Shown piece after piece: positions 1 through 13,306 of a stretch of 64,000 nucleotides of DNA. The stretch comes from Pezicula radicicola (Eukaryota > Ascomycota > Leotiomycetes > Helotiales > Dermateaceae): the NCBI GenBank assembly GCA_003008705.1, contig PDUO01000056.1, forward strand, positions 84,501-148,500, given 5' to 3'. The position numbers and the translations under genes were made by a program. The number at the start of each line of letters is the position of its first letter. The stretch's first letter is position 1. The notes under the pieces are model-generated. The model made no database searches. It had not been told where the DNA came from and saw only the letters and a program-made list of their open reading frames with translations.

Positions 1-98
1 TGCGAGCTGTTTTCTAAGCGAGCCCCTTTTGTTACTCGTACCCTGACCCCTTTGTACTCGGTTGTGTCGATGTCTTTGTGAGAGCGTTATGCTGACAG

Positions 99-1223
99 AT
101 CCAGTGCGACGAGACCCAACCCAGTTGCAAGAGCTGCCGAAAGCACATTGTGCCTTGTATATACAAAGACCGAAAGAGTAGCGAACCCCCCAGCACGAAT
201 ACGTCAGACATAAGCAGTAGAAGTTTCCCGTTGCGCCAAGGATATACCGAGCCTGAAACTGGAGCTACAGTAACTCTCCTCCCATATGCGGGTCCTAGTC
301 TTCCTGAATTGAAGTCAAGGCGTCTGTTGGAACTGCGTCTTCTGCACAATTACACTACGAGGACTAGTACTACCATTCCAGCAACCCATAATCCGGACAT
401 ACAAGAGTTATGGACAGTTGAAGTTCCAAAACTTGCACTGCACAATGATGCGCTTCAGTACGGACTGTTGTCACTATCCGCTATGCATCTTGCAAGATTA
501 GAGGCCGGCGACGCAGTTCTCTTGTCCGAGCACCGCAAGTATCTTGATTTGGCACTTAGGGAACATCGAAAAGCCATTGACCATCTCAGTGTGGACACTG
601 CTGATGCAATATGCTTTACATCAGTATTTATACTCTACATGGCCTTTGCGTCATTAAACGACCGATGCCTGGATCCTTATACCCCACCAATGGAGTGGCT
701 CGATATGGCAAGTGGAGCATGCGGCATATTCAAAATTGCGTACCTCTTTCTCAGCAAAGTGCCTACAGATGCGAAGATATTGGTAATTATAAAAGGCGCA
801 CCAGACATGACTAATGCGGACGAGATTTTCCACGAAAAGAATCGAGAGGATCTTGGTTTTTTGTTGACGAGAGATCCTTCTGGCAGAGACATTCAAGAGC
901 CATGGGATGAGGAAATACAGGAAACCTATGAGAAAACAATTAGCTATATTGGCTCTATTCGACTTGCCGTTCTCACTGGCGAGCATCCGATGGCTCTTCT
1001 ACGCCGCCTTCTTGTATTTGCTTTATATATTCCTAAACATTTCACCAGGTTGGTCGAAGAACGCCAGCCACGGGCTCTAGTGGTGCTGGCTCATTATTTT
1101 GCTCTTGCAATGAAAGCGAGTGATATTTGGTGGATTGGAGATGTGCCTCACAGGGAGATTGAAGGGATCAGAATAGCGTTACCTCTTGAATGGCAGGAGT
1201 TAATGTGCTGGCCTCTTTTATGA
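99..1223 (+). CDS. Zn2Cys6 fungal transcription factor, 5'-truncated by the window edge
   Basis: Seen: translation from 99 gives the second half of a binuclear zinc cluster, QCDETQPSC then KSC then RKHIVPC. This is Cys-x6-Cys-x2-Cys-x6-Cys, matching cysteines 3-6 of the Zn2Cys6 family. It runs without a break into a 374-residue ORF ending at TGA 1221-1223. The cluster is preceded by a CTGACAG acceptor (92-98), so the exon with the first CxxC lies upstream of the window or across an intron. The body (LRLLHNYTT, WTVEVPKLAL, LLSLSAMHLA) resembles the effector region of fungal sterol-uptake-type regulators (UPC2-like). Family role: nuclear DNA-binding regulator. The target genes cannot be inferred. 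The first ATG-like codon of the longest ORF (150) is GTG and is not a real start. Confidence 0.85.
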   Translation: MQCDETQPSCKSCRKHIVPCIYKDRKSSEPPSTNTSDISSRSFPLRQGYTEPETGATVTLLPYAGPSLPELKSRRLLELRLLHNYTTRTSTTIPATHNPDIQELWTVEVPKLALHNDALQYGLLSLSAMHLARLEAGDAVLLSEHRKYLDLALREHRKAIDHLSVDTADAICFTSVFILYMAFASLNDRCLDPYTPPMEWLDMASGACGIFKIAYLFLSKVPTDAKILVIIKGAPDMTNADEIFHEKNREDLGFLLTRDPSGRDIQEPWDEEIQETYEKTISYIGSIRLAVLTGEHPMALLRRLLVFALYIPKHFTRLVEERQPRALVVLAHYFALAMKASDIWWIGDVPHREIEGIRIALPLEWQELMCWPLL

Positions 1224-2290
1224 TAGTTAGTAGGCTTGAATTGAAGATTTATAATATATATCATGGGCTTCTGGTACAGAGAATGATGCACTCTTGAATG
1301 ACAAAATTCGTTGCGGCACACACAACTGTCCAGTTACTACTCGAAAGACTCACTTTAGATTTCGACAAGTGAACCCGCAGGTATGGAATAGCCTACATGA
1401 GTAACGGGCATAATTAGAAAGTAATACAGAAACCTCAAGATATAAAACACAAGTGAATCTACACCATCCACTACCCACTATCCACCATCCACCAATCTAC
1501 CCACACAACATGAGCAACCACAACGAAGACCAATCCAACCTACAAACCAAACCAAACCAAACCAAACCCGACCTCTATCCCTCTCCTCTCCTCCCCTCCT
1601 CTCCTTCCCACTCTCTCTAAAAAGAAGCAACCTTCCTCTATTCTATTCTACACTTCCACACCAAAGAATCCCAAAACAAGAACCAAAAATGAAAAAAATC
1701 ATGAATAGGAAATTAGGGTTGTGGTTGTAGTTATAGTTAGCATCTCCAGAAGTGAAGTAATATAGAAGCCAGGTAGTAAAGTAATTTTTTTTTTGTATAA
1801 ATAATGATTTGATTATAGAGGAGGTCATTGATTGAACACTGTAGTTGGTACCTTCCGTACTTATGTTGGAAATAAGTAGACTGGTGTGAGGAATACTTGT
1901 TTTATTACCTCGAAGATAGGATAGCTTAGTTTTAAGATCATAAATCACAGATCATACCCTGGAGGAGGAAAATGTTTATCAAATTATAGTTGATTAGTAG
2001 GAGTTTCTGTAAGTTATTTGCGGATATGTAGTATGTAAATTATGTACAGTATAGTGTAGTGAGTACTCCATAGTAGGTTGAACATCAGCTTGAGATTGAG
2101 ATTGAGGTTCAGATTCAGATTCAGAATTAGTCTATATATCTAGACACAGGGCTAACTCCATTCGACTTGACTCGACAGAACAGTCTTTGGGTAAGTACTC
2201 TACAGTTACAAGAAGTGATTATTCCAAACCCCTTCCCCAGAACGCGGAACGCCACGAATGCCCTCCCTGCTTGTTGAACGTAGTGACAAT
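1224..2290. other. Convergent intergenic region, no gene recognised
   Basis: This lies between the 3' ends of the zinc-cluster gene (+) and the UBX gene (-). It holds pyrimidine-rich simple sequence around 1450-1620 and a short degenerate GATTGAGATT/CAGATTCAG run near 2090-2130. ORFs here are short and unrecognisable. The region presumably holds both 3' UTRs. Confidence 0.6.
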
Positions 2291-3889
2291 CTATTCATCA
2301 TCATCATCGTCGTCATCTTCGAGAATCGATTCGACAATGAGATTTCCACTCTTGCCGACCTTTTGCCCGATTGATCCTCCTTCCTCGATCGAATATACAA
2401 CTCTTGGTAATGTGGAGACGAGTCTGAAGTCGTATTTATGTTCGTACTCTTCTGGTTGGGTGGCCTTTTCTGTGCCTGTGCTTGCTTCGCCCTCCTTCAC
2501 AAGATCGTAGCATTCGACAAAGGCATACAGCTCTTCGATGCTCGCGTCGCCAGCGAATCTCCTCGTGATTCTTGCTGCCTCCGGCATTTTCAATGCTATC
2601 CGTACGACGTCCTTGGAATCCAGACTGGGCTCGGGAGCAATCTGTCTCGCCCTCCATAACCTCCACTGCTCGCGTTTTTCTTTTAATGCCTCTGCGGCCG
2701 CAGCTTCTTCCAGTGCCCTCTTCTCTTCCGCCGCAGCTGCAGCCTCCGCCTCCTTTCGTAACCTTGCGCGTTCCCTGTCTTGTGCTAATGAACGCTCGTA
2801 GGCTGAATTTTGCTCATCTCGTAATGATCTCTCAAACTGTTGAGCTGACCTTGTCGCACGCACAGCGGCCAATTGCTCGGAATGCGCGGCTATGCCAGAC
2901 TGAAGCTTCGCAATGTATGCAGCTGGAGGGGTCGGGCCTGTTATGCGTGATATAACAGACATTGAGGTCGAACCTTGTTGGGGAGTATGAGTGATTAGAG
3001 CTGTAAATGGGAATTTGGTGCACCGGAGTGCCGTCGAGACCTGGTATGCTTCGGAGTCTCGAACATCTCCTACCCAGAGGATAATGTTGTTTGCGGGGTC
3101 GTTCAGGAATGCTACAACTTCGGCAGAAAGGAGCGTTTCGCGAGTAAAGGAGGAGGTATCATCGTGTTCAGGAGAGGTCAAAATGATGGCCAAGAACTTG
3201 AGATCCTTCTTTGCCAGATCCAGAGCTTGTGCGTAACCTCCATCGTAGAAGGGAAGCGAGCTTTCCCCGTATTCCTCTTCAAATTCCCGCTTGAACCGCG
3301 CTGCTGAATCGCGCGGCTTCAACGGTTTGCGCCCTATTGTGTTTGTCCTTCTCGTCGTTCCAGTTGTCGGACTGGGTCGAAGTATGCGTGGTAGGAAAGG
3401 GAAAAGGTAGCTAAGTAGGCTGAAAGACGCCGAGAAGACCTTGTAAAGGATGCTGAAGGGAGTAAAGAGGAGGGAGAGGAGGAACGGAGGGCGGATAAGG
3501 GCTTGGTCGTCTGGTTGTGGGACTATTCGAGGCGCAGCGTCTGGGCGATTTTGTGATCGGGGGGAGCTCGCAGAACTGTTTAAAAGACTCTGCTGAAGGT
3601 TTTCTTGTCGCGCAGCTCGTGGAGGGGGTACGTTCTGCGCCGCAAGAGCCTCTGCAACAAGATCAGGGCCCTCGCCGTCGAAGAACTTGCTGATTGCAAT
3701 CTGAGTTGGCTTAGCAGGGACACAGTATCACGAATCCAGGATCTTCCGGCTAACCTCTACATTCCATTGCGATCTCTGCAAAAGTGGGATCGCAGCTGTC
3801 GGGTCTTGGTCTGTGACTTGGATGTATTGCTGCAATGCTTGCTGTTGCGACTCGGTGAGCTGGCTGATGTCGACCTGGGGGTTTGCCAT
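2291..3889 (-). CDS. UBX domain protein of the FAF2/UBXD8 type (Ubx2-like)
   Basis: Two exons: 3755-3889 and 2291-3700. The intron 3701-3754 has donor GTTAGC and acceptor CAG, and splicing is in frame for 514 residues. N-terminus (1-50): a UBA-like helix bundle, MANPQVDISQLTESQQQ. Residues ~110-150 are a hydrophobic hairpin (LLSLLFTPFSILY, LLSYLFPFLPRIL). Then comes a UAS/thioredoxin-like domain (FLAIILTSPEHDD, NNIILWVGDV), a long Ala/Glu/Arg coiled coil, and a C-terminal UBX beta-grasp (VVRIALKMP, RRFAGDASIEELYAFVE, LVSTLPRVVY). Family role: ER or lipid-droplet membrane adaptor that recruits Cdc48/p97 for degradation of membrane proteins. The tail is a run of Asp residues. The start ATG at 3889 gives a complete UBA and faces the upstream region shared with PAN3. 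Confidence 0.9.
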
Positions 3890-4726
3890 GGTGGTGCCCT
3901 GGGACAAAGAGCGAGTTATTGGCGCATAATCTGGAGAAAAGAAAGGGGCTTTGGGGGGTTTAGTTGTGCTTTGTAGATGTGTTTGAGACTAAGAATAAAG
4001 GGGACAAAGAAGGCATTCCTAAAGTCCAGACTGGAGGAGGTGTCATTAGCCTTGGCTTATCGAGAAGCTACTGTAGCTACTGTAAAGAAAGCTAGGTACT
4101 GTAATAGTACCGGTAGTAGTACGGCGTACGAGTAGCGACAGACAGCACAGGACAGCACAGTAGTACGAAGTAATCGTTAGCACCATGCGCCAAGAATACA
4201 AGCGGCCGACCCGCATAATACGTACTGTGTGGTGTCAACCCAGTCCCAGTCCCAGTCCAGCGAGCCCAGTAGCCCAGTAATTTAGTCCAGTAGTAACGTC
4301 AATCCCGAATCCGCGTCCTCGAAAGCTGTCCGTCGTCGCTCTCCCATCAGCCTCGTTCGCTCCAACCGTGGTGTTGTTGTGAGGCCACCAAATCCAAATC
4401 TAAAATCATTTCTATTCTATTTGCATCTACGCATACATATCATCTCGTCACCGTCCATCCTTCGATGGGCCAGCCCCGTGCAATTGCTACCACTGCTTGG
4501 GAAATGTCCGCCAGAGTCAAGTAAGTTGGCCGTCCTTGTTCGAGAGTGCCTCTCTGTCGACTCCAATCACCCCCCGATCTTTCTCTCTTCCCACGCGAAA
4601 AGGCGCATGGCCACTGCATGGCTTGTATAGCACATCTTTGAGGGACACAGGTTAATTCTACTGGCACCGTCACAGGCTTCGTAACGCGTTATCGGGGTGT
4701 GGCAGATAGTCGGACGCACGAATACA
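3890..4726. promoter_or_regulatory. Divergent promoter region between the UBX gene and PAN3
   Basis: The two start codons face away from each other across about 840 bp, so both promoters and 5' UTRs must lie here. Short direct repeats are visible: ACAGCACAG around 4142-4158, and CCCAGTCCCAGTCCCAGTCC near 4240. No convincing TATA box or protein-coding exon was found. Confidence 0.55.
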
Positions 4727-7700
4727 ATGGCGGCGACGAGATACTCTCCGCCGGAAGTGCGCAAGCCCATGAGCTCTCCGCGACCAAGAGGACGTGGTAT
4801 GTGGAATGCGATAGATATGATGTTCTGGGTGGGAGCGGTGCTGATGCATACCCAGAGAGCTCCAAAGACACCTTGTGCCGAAATGTCTTGATATACGGCC
4901 ATTGCCGCTACGAAGATCAAGGCTGTGCCTTTAATCATGATCCCAATAAACCTATTGCGTCACAACCAGAAGTGTAAGTGTATTTCCCCCTACGCGTTGT
5001 GACAAGTTGCAATTCCACGCCCAAGTCGCCAATATATAGTGGAATAACGAACACCATTCGAGCCCAACTAGACAATGGGAATATGTGGATCTGGTGCATT
5101 TTTCTTGGGTACATACTTTCGGAGTCCTGGATATACTCTGCTGAATGGGAAAGGACGAAGACATTTGCATGACAATGATGTCTCTTGAAGAAAGAGCCTT
5201 GGGATCTACAGTGGCCAAGCGTGCATTAAGACTATGTGGTGGTTCTTACATCTGGGGGTCATTTCAATACGCACTGAGAGTTGTAATACTCCATTGTTTC
5301 GCCAGAGGTCCTATACCATGATCATGGCAAGCCAGGACGTGATTGAAGTCCATCTGCATGGCTCGCCGTGAATGGGAACCAGCCTGCCGTTTGATGCCCG
5401 AGAGACAGTTGCAACATAGGAGGCAGGAACGGAGGGCGTGAAATATGTCATGCTATTTTCCACTTAAAAGTGGAAGGAACTCATAAAGGATAGTGAGGAT
5501 CCACAGAGTTCAAACGACTCTTAAACCCTTATGATTTGTTGTTCAGCACCACCAACGAAGCAATATGAGTTCCGGAAAGAAGAAGTCAAAGCCGCTTGTT
5601 GCGGGCATCGTGAACACCAGAACTCCGACAAAGAATCCAAGGGTACCATCTCCTCCGACTACCAACTATTATGGCCCAGATTTCCCATGTACGGGCTATA
5701 AGGACTCGCCTCCTCCTCCTCCTCTTTCAACATCGTTTGCAAGAGCTGTCTCCGGCGAGACGAAGAATAGCGGGGAACAGTCTCCGTTAGCCTCTTTTGC
5801 AGAAAGCCTGCCAGATGATGGTCCAAAAGCTACTACGCCTCCTCCACTGAATGATCGCTTCTCAAGAGTTGCTGCTGGCATAGAGGACAAGAGCGGGGAA
5901 GTTCCAACGTTGGATATTTCTATGGATAACATGCCAGATGGTGGTAAAAAAGATCCCATTACGCCTCCTCCAATCAATGATCACCTCTCGAGAGTTGTTT
6001 CTGGCGGAACGAAGAAGAGCAAAAAACTTCCTGCATGGGACCCCTTTTCGGACACCTTGGGAAATAATACTCTGAAAGACTGGTCCCCGTCTCTTCTGAC
6101 TAGTAAAACCAAGGAATATTATTCGGCAGCGACTCCGTCAAATAGTCCTCTAGATAATAGCCCAACAGACTCACCCTCGCCTCCGATTAATCCTGCCCTT
6201 TCAAGAGCTGTTTTGGGCCGGAGCGTTACTAACCCTGCTCGAAATACTAAGAAAATACCTCTTGCTAATGTTTCCACTGCTAGATCAAAGAAAGGGCTAA
6301 GTGTAGACTCCCCATCCTTTACACCGGCGACCTTGCCAGCACCCACTGGAAAAACAATACCATCTCAAGCCGTAAACGCTCCATCTTTCACACCTCGCAG
6401 CCAGGGCACTCCCACACCTGGTGCACAATCCATCACTCAGTCAGCAACCTTGAATCCCTCTCAGTTTAAGGAATTCAAACCTCAAAGCGACTACGCGAGC
6501 CATGTTTCCTCAAACGGCACAGGCTCTGAACCACAGATATCCTTTGATCTCTATAATAGTCATTCCGCCGTAACCCCTTATACTAACGACCCATATTTCG
6601 GTGACAATAGCCACGTAGCTAACAATGGTGCTGGTGGCTACTTTACTGGACCCAGTGGCTACGCTGCAAATGTTCAACCTGTAAGAACCCCTTATCACTT
6701 CATCTTCTTTGGTTACTTTGCCCGGAGAGCTCGAGACTCGGGAGTCCCTAGAGTCGATATCAGTTGCTGACGTCCATAGCTTCAACATCATCTCTATGCG
6801 CCAGTTGGCCCCCACCGAACAGATATCCAACCCTATCAACGCCATGCCCATGATTTCTTCATGGATGAGGGACTCCGGGAAGAACTGCAGAGAAAGTCGG
6901 AAGCGTCTCTCCAGGTGATGCCTAGTATGGACACACATTTCCTCCATATGGATTGCACTAATAATCTTAGATTCTTCAATCCAACTTCCAACTGTTGATG
7001 TCTACCATACTTTAGTTGCACTCGATACAAATCATCAGGACTCCAATCACCAGAAGTTATTAGTGCTTGGCGGTTATCCAAGCTGGGTCTACAAAGCCAT
7101 ATCTAGCAAGGATGGTAAGATATACTGCTTGCGCAGGTTGAAAGGTATGCCATGAAAACTTTGAACCCCAGCAGAGCGAAACCTAATTCACGTGCAGGTT
7201 TCAAATTAACGAATCCAAGCGCGATGCAAGCGGTCGTCGACTGGCAGCGAGTGAACAACGGAGCAGTTGTGAACGTTCATAAGACGTTCACTACAAGCGT
7301 CTTTGGCGATAGTTCCCTCATCTTCGTTACTGATTATCATCCTCTTTCAAAGACCTTGATCGAGCACCATTCTGCCGGCACGAGTCGATTCGGGTCGCAA
7401 CGGAGCCAGACGCTTGTGCCAGAACAGGATATATGGGGTTATGTCGTCCAAATTGCATCTGCAATGAAATCAATCCACCAAGCCAATTTGGCTGTCAGAT
7501 GTATGGACGCAAGCAAGATTCTTGTCACTAGCAAAAATCGTATTCGACTTAACGCTTGTTCTATGCTCGACGTAGTTCAGTTTAATCCTCAGCGGTCTTT
7601 GGCAGAGTTACAACAAGAGGACTTCACAAATTTCGGGGAGCTCATTCTGCGGGTCGCTACCAACACCCTCTCTTCACGAACGGCATGGACCGCAGCTCAG

Positions 7701-8243
7701 ACACAAGCACTGATAGACCAGATGGCGCGCAGTTACTCTATAGAGCTGGTCGACACTTGCAAGTACCTGTTGGGTAAACAGCCGAAAGACCTCAATGAAT
7801 TTCTTCGTGGGATTCATGGGCACACGATGGATGTATACAACAGCTTAATGCATGCCGAGGACACTTGTACGTCGGAGCTACGCCGCGAATTGGAGAACGG
7901 ACGAATCGCTAGGCTCCTGATGAAGCTTGGTACCATCAACGAACGGCCTGAATATGAAGGGCAGCTGGCCTGGTCTGAACTTGGGGGAAGATATCAACTT
8001 AAATTGTTCCGCGACTACGTCTTCCACCAAGTTGATAGCAATGGTAATGCAGTGGTAGACATGGGACACATTTTAACACAGCTCAACCGACTGGATGCAG
8101 GTTCGGACCAGAAAATCCGACTGGTATCCCGAGATGAGAGCGCGGAGTGGATTGTTACATACAAAGAATTAAAGAAAGAGGTCGAGGCTGCCTTTGGTGA
8201 ACTCACCAAGCAGGCGTCGAACAGAGGAGGCAGGGGATTTTAA
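4727..8243 (+). CDS. PAN3: PAN2-PAN3 deadenylase regulatory subunit PAN3
   Basis: Six exons fit the conserved protein: 4727-4796, 4856-4973, 6284-6680, 6780-6924, 6971-7144, 7198-8243. This gives 649 residues, a normal PAN3 length, with every junction in phase. Exon 2 carries a CCCH zinc finger (DTLCRNVLIYGHCRYEDQGC). Exon 3 has the PAM2-like NAPSFTPRSQ linker that binds poly(A)-binding protein. Exon 4 has HHLYAPVGPHR, and exons 5-6 hold the pseudokinase (YPSWVYK, SSLIFVTDYHPLSKTL) and the C-terminal knob that binds Pan2 (MGHILTQLNRLDAG). Role: recruits Pan2 nuclease to poly(A) tails for cytoplasmic mRNA deadenylation. Intron 2 (4974-6283) is unusually long and contains a repeat-bearing ORF in frame with exon 3, listed separately. 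Including it would lengthen the protein by over 200 residues. Confidence 0.93.
5565..6283 (+). other. Repeat-bearing ORF inside PAN3 intron 2, possible alternative exon
   Basis: An uninterrupted reading frame runs from ATG 5565 straight into PAN3 exon 3 in the PAN3 frame. It contains four diverged copies of a proline-rich unit, roughly PPPxNDxxSRAVSG, starting near 5708, 5838, 5962 and 6178. The copies differ more in DNA than in protein, as expected for translated sequence. Conserved PAN3 proteins as I know them lack it, and a good branch site plus CTGCTAG acceptor at 6283 would remove it. Possible reads: an alternative first exon starting MSSGKKKSKP, an internal exon entered at a weak GAAG acceptor at 5560, or sequence inserted into the intron. 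I do not recognise its origin. Confidence 0.5.
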
Positions 8244-9200
8244 AGAGATGCGCATTGAGTCTTGGATATTAGCAGCATGTGGGATGTGTGCTCCCTGAGA
8301 AGAGTCCCAGTGCTTGAGAAGCGACGCGTCGAAAGTAGAAAAGAAAGCAGAGATTTTTCTGCAAAACGAGTATGTCTTGAACGAGGAAGAAAGAGTATGA
8401 CTTGAGAGGGGAGCAGTAAGCCGCTAGTTTTCCAGTAGAAAATAAAAACATTCAAAAATAAATGACAAGTTTTGCAATAACTGTGTTGGTGGATCCAGGA
8501 CGGGGTGGGGGGAGGTTGCGCTTGCAATCTAGTTCCTAGAAATGAGTACTGTCGGCGATGATACATAGTAGGTGCTAATAATGACTGATACTGGTATATC
8601 CTATTTTTAAAAGTGCTGCTTCAGACTTGGAATGAATTGTGCTGGCGGTGGTGAAGTTGACTCAGACCGAAGACCGTGTGAATGTTCGTCCTTGAAGGAT
8701 GAACGCGGCGAGACACGTGATAGCGGGGTCATCAAATCACATGATGTCATAAAAACACCGAAAAAGGGTCGACTCAAGCAGGATGGACGGATGCGTAAAA
8801 TTTTGCAGAACATCTCAGCTGTGACTGGGCGTCATTCTGGGAAAAAGTGGTGCTGAGTTTCCTTGGATTGCCGCCATCACCGTTGGCAATTTTGCAAAAA
8901 TTCAGTCTGACGTGGTGGGGTATCTTGCCTCAAGCCCTACTAGCGTAGTTTAGCGCCCCGCACTAACACCCGAGCGCCTACATATTGAAAATCTTCCCTC
9001 GAACTTCTTCCAAACCTCGTCCACACATACCTTGATTCGAGCAATCATACTGTGTAGTGAGTACCAACCCATCGCGCCTCATCTGCGCAATCCCATCTTC
9101 TCTGAACATCACTGACAGCTCCCTTGTGCAACAGCTCAACTTACCTTTCGAAAGAAAAACCAAAAACACACAAACCGTTACACATTCCAATACCGCAAAC
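8244..9200 (+). promoter_or_regulatory. PAN3 3' flank and TEF1 promoter/5' UTR
   Basis: About 950 bp lie between the PAN3 stop and the TEF1 start. Positions 8970-9200 are C/T/A-rich, like strong fungal promoters and leaders. A likely 5'-UTR intron runs 9057-9134: donor GTGAGT, branch CACTGAC near 9108, acceptor CAACAG. ORFs in this stretch are not recognisable as genes. Confidence 0.55.
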
Positions 9201-11255
<2,055 letters not shown>

Positions 11256-11831
11256 ATATTTGTGCGTATGGGAAGGAAAAGCATGGGGTCATGGTTGTTT
11301 TTGGGCATCGGTCAGTCATATCTGACTGGATGCCTCTTCTTTCATGCCTTCTTGTATCTCTGACATATGCCTCTTCTTCTACTTCTGTTTTCACAATCAC
11401 CGAAGGCTATTGTCTGCATGGATAATGGGATCGTCCCCTTCCCTTTGTCATTTGAATTTGGGTCTGGGCGAAGATCTTTCGTGCTTATAAGGTACATTGG
11501 CAATAGAGCGTTTCTAGAAAACTTTCATCCTACTCCTCTTTGATTGTGATGCTCGTCTTTAAATGCCTCTTCAATTCAACCCCATGTGACCTCGCCGCCA
11601 CCGCCAATTCTAGTTTACTCAATATCTTTGAACTATTAGGACCTTAGGTTAAGGTAACCTACTCGGTAATATCTTAATATCTAGGAATTTATTCCCTTCT
11701 ACTATAAGCTTATTTTACTGTAATTATATAAAACCTTATTCCTCCTAGACCTCTATAATTATCGGCTATATATACTATACCCTACTAGGTACTAGTATAT
11801 AAATTATACATTATATATATAGATGGTACTA
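11256..11831. other. TEF1 3' UTR and AT-rich downstream spacer
   Basis: 11256 to about 11500 is the TEF1 3' UTR, since it is the intact partner of the repeat at 13307-13559. From about 11640 the sequence becomes AT-rich and stop-ridden, with GGTTAAGGTAACCTA resembling the dispersed GTAAC repeat. No gene is recognised. Confidence 0.6.
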
Positions 11832-11846
11832 TAATTCTTCCGGGGC

Positions 11847-12176
11847 CTATGATGTATATACTGAAAGCCACCCAGTATATATCGCTTCCACTATGTATAC
11901 TATCTTACGAGCCATCAATATGTCGTCTTTGTCACTATCTTCCAAATCCACGTCTTTAATAATAACCATATCGAAAAAATGTCCAACTCGAGGCACATTA
12001 TCCTGCCGCATCAAATTGTAGTGATAGACCATTTGCTGGCGATCGTCCTGGGTAAATGCCCGCTCATGCTCGCTGCGTCTGCGTTTCATACCGCCTTGAG
12101 AGGAGGAAGCGCACCCCACATACAAGTGGTTATGGTGGTTATCGATTAGAGGCCGGATTATATAGATATTGTCCAT
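11847..12176 (-). CDS. Small unknown protein A (shared 5' module)
   Basis: A 109-residue ORF starting MDNIYIIRPL. I do not recognise a family. It is rich in basic and acidic stretches (KRRRSEHER, DVDLEDSDKDD). Its start codon and about 35 upstream bases (TTTTAACAACTACGAGTGAA) are almost the same as those of the neighbouring gene at 12938, so one is a duplicated or hijacked 5' end. The last ~138 bp (11832-11969) occur again at 29756-29893, inside a dead NLR gene. The gene is therefore part of a multicopy, mobile or duplicated sequence. It may not be functional. Confidence 0.4.
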   Translation of the reverse strand: MDNIYIIRPLIDNHHNHLYVGCASSSQGGMKRRRSEHERAFTQDDRQQMVYHYNLMRQDNVPRVGHFFDMVIIKDVDLEDSDKDDILMARKIVYIVEAIYTGWLSVYTS

Positions 12177-12361
12177 TTTAACAACTACGAGTGAAGATTG
12201 AGAATCGATTAAGGCCTAGATGATAATAGCAAATAAAGCAATGTCCATCGCCCTCCCCGCACCTAAAAGACTCAAGCAATCAAAAGGATATATTAAAGGA
12301 TATTAGTAGACTTTTCCGACAAAGCACTCTTTTTAGCTCTGTTCTTTGCCTCGCGCTTCTT

Positions 12362-12938
12362 TCAATCCTTCTCACGCTTCCTCGCGTTTCTCTCCTGTCG
12401 TTTTCTCTCTCGAGTAGTATCGTCCATGCTTGCCATGTGTTTCTCATACGATGTCATTCTACCCTGCTCCTTTGCTTTCCTGTTCCTCTCCACCTGGCTG
12501 TTATTTCTCTGATCCTGCCGCTTCCTGCGAGCATCATCATCCAACTTTGCCATTTCCCTGTCATACTTTGTCATCTCGCCTCTTATTCTAGCCTCTTCGT
12601 CTGCTGCTCTTGCGGCCATACACTCCTAGGATAATTAGTAACAGGACATGGTAAAGCAGAAATTGCCTATAATGTAACTTACCAGCTCGCTTTGTGTCAG
12701 TCCAGGAGAGTGAGTATAATTGGGCCAAAGTTGGCGGCTTTTCCTGATTCAGGAGATCTTTGAATTCGGATACTGTATGCTTACTGATCTCAAGGCACCA
12801 CTCCTCGGGCGTCCTCTCTAGTAAATAATCTCCCCATTGCTCTGTCATGTATGTGGCCATGACAGACTCGAACACTTCGCCCAGTCGGTCATAGTATAGG
12901 GCATATTCATTATCTGCCTCAATTTCAACGTTGTCCAT
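12362..12938 (-). pseudogene. Unknown protein B with charged coiled coil, probably frameshifted
   Basis: The upstream part (12938 to about 12680) reads MDNVEIEADNEYALYYDRLG and continues acidic and helical. A likely intron follows: donor GTAAGT at 12682, branch TTACTAATT, acceptor CCTAG near 12625. The downstream exon encodes a strongly charged coiled coil (EEARIRGEMTKYDREMAKLD, MTSYEKHMASMDDTTRERKR). The two parts do not join in frame with this intron; they are one base apart, so a frameshift or another splice is needed. A C-to-T/G-to-A decayed copy of the coiled coil lies at 17850-18172, showing the gene is a RIP-targeted repeat. No function is inferred. Confidence 0.45.
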
Positions 12939-13080
12939 TTTAACAACTGTGAGTGAAGATTGAGAATCGATTCAGTGAAGATGGTAGACGTAGAAGTAGA
13001 GGTGTATACGGAAGGTTGAAGATTGGAGGTTTAAGGCGGAAGGCCCAAAATGTCGACTACCATTTGGGAGGAAGGAGCGG

Positions 13081-13247
13081 TGTTGTGAAACAAGCACACG
13101 AATAGGAAACAATGAATGTACTTCAATTGGTTCTATTCTGTGGGTGCTATCGTCTCTGTGGAAGAAGAAGAAGAAGAAGAGAGAGAAAGAGCAAGAAGAG
13201 AAGCTCTAGTAGTGGCAGGCTAGTACTAGTGCACACGTGACCTAACA
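13081..13247. mobile_element. Solo LTR with 5-bp target duplication AGCGG
   Basis: 167 bp beginning TGTTGTGAAACAAG and ending CACGTGACCTAACA, the TG...CA ends of an LTR. It is flanked on both sides by AGCGG (13076-13080 and 13248-13252). The same family recurs at 29317-29489 and at the right end of 29914-30377, including the internal purine microsatellite (GAA)n. No internal retrotransposon sequence adjoins it, so it is the scar of LTR-LTR recombination. Confidence 0.9.
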
Positions 13248-13306
13248 AGCGGCCATCTTCCTCCCTGGCCACCACCTAGTTTTCTCCATACACTGTCAAT
13301 TACTGG

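Noticed and set aside
1..98. First zinc-cluster exon within the window
   Set aside because: No CxxC coding segment with a usable donor is present in the first 98 bases, so it must lie upstream.
5547..5565. TTGTTGTTCAG acceptor at 5546 as entry to the PAN3 repeat ORF
   Set aside because: It is the best-looking acceptor there, but it enters in the wrong phase and hits TGA within seven codons. Only the weaker GAAG at 5560 is in phase.
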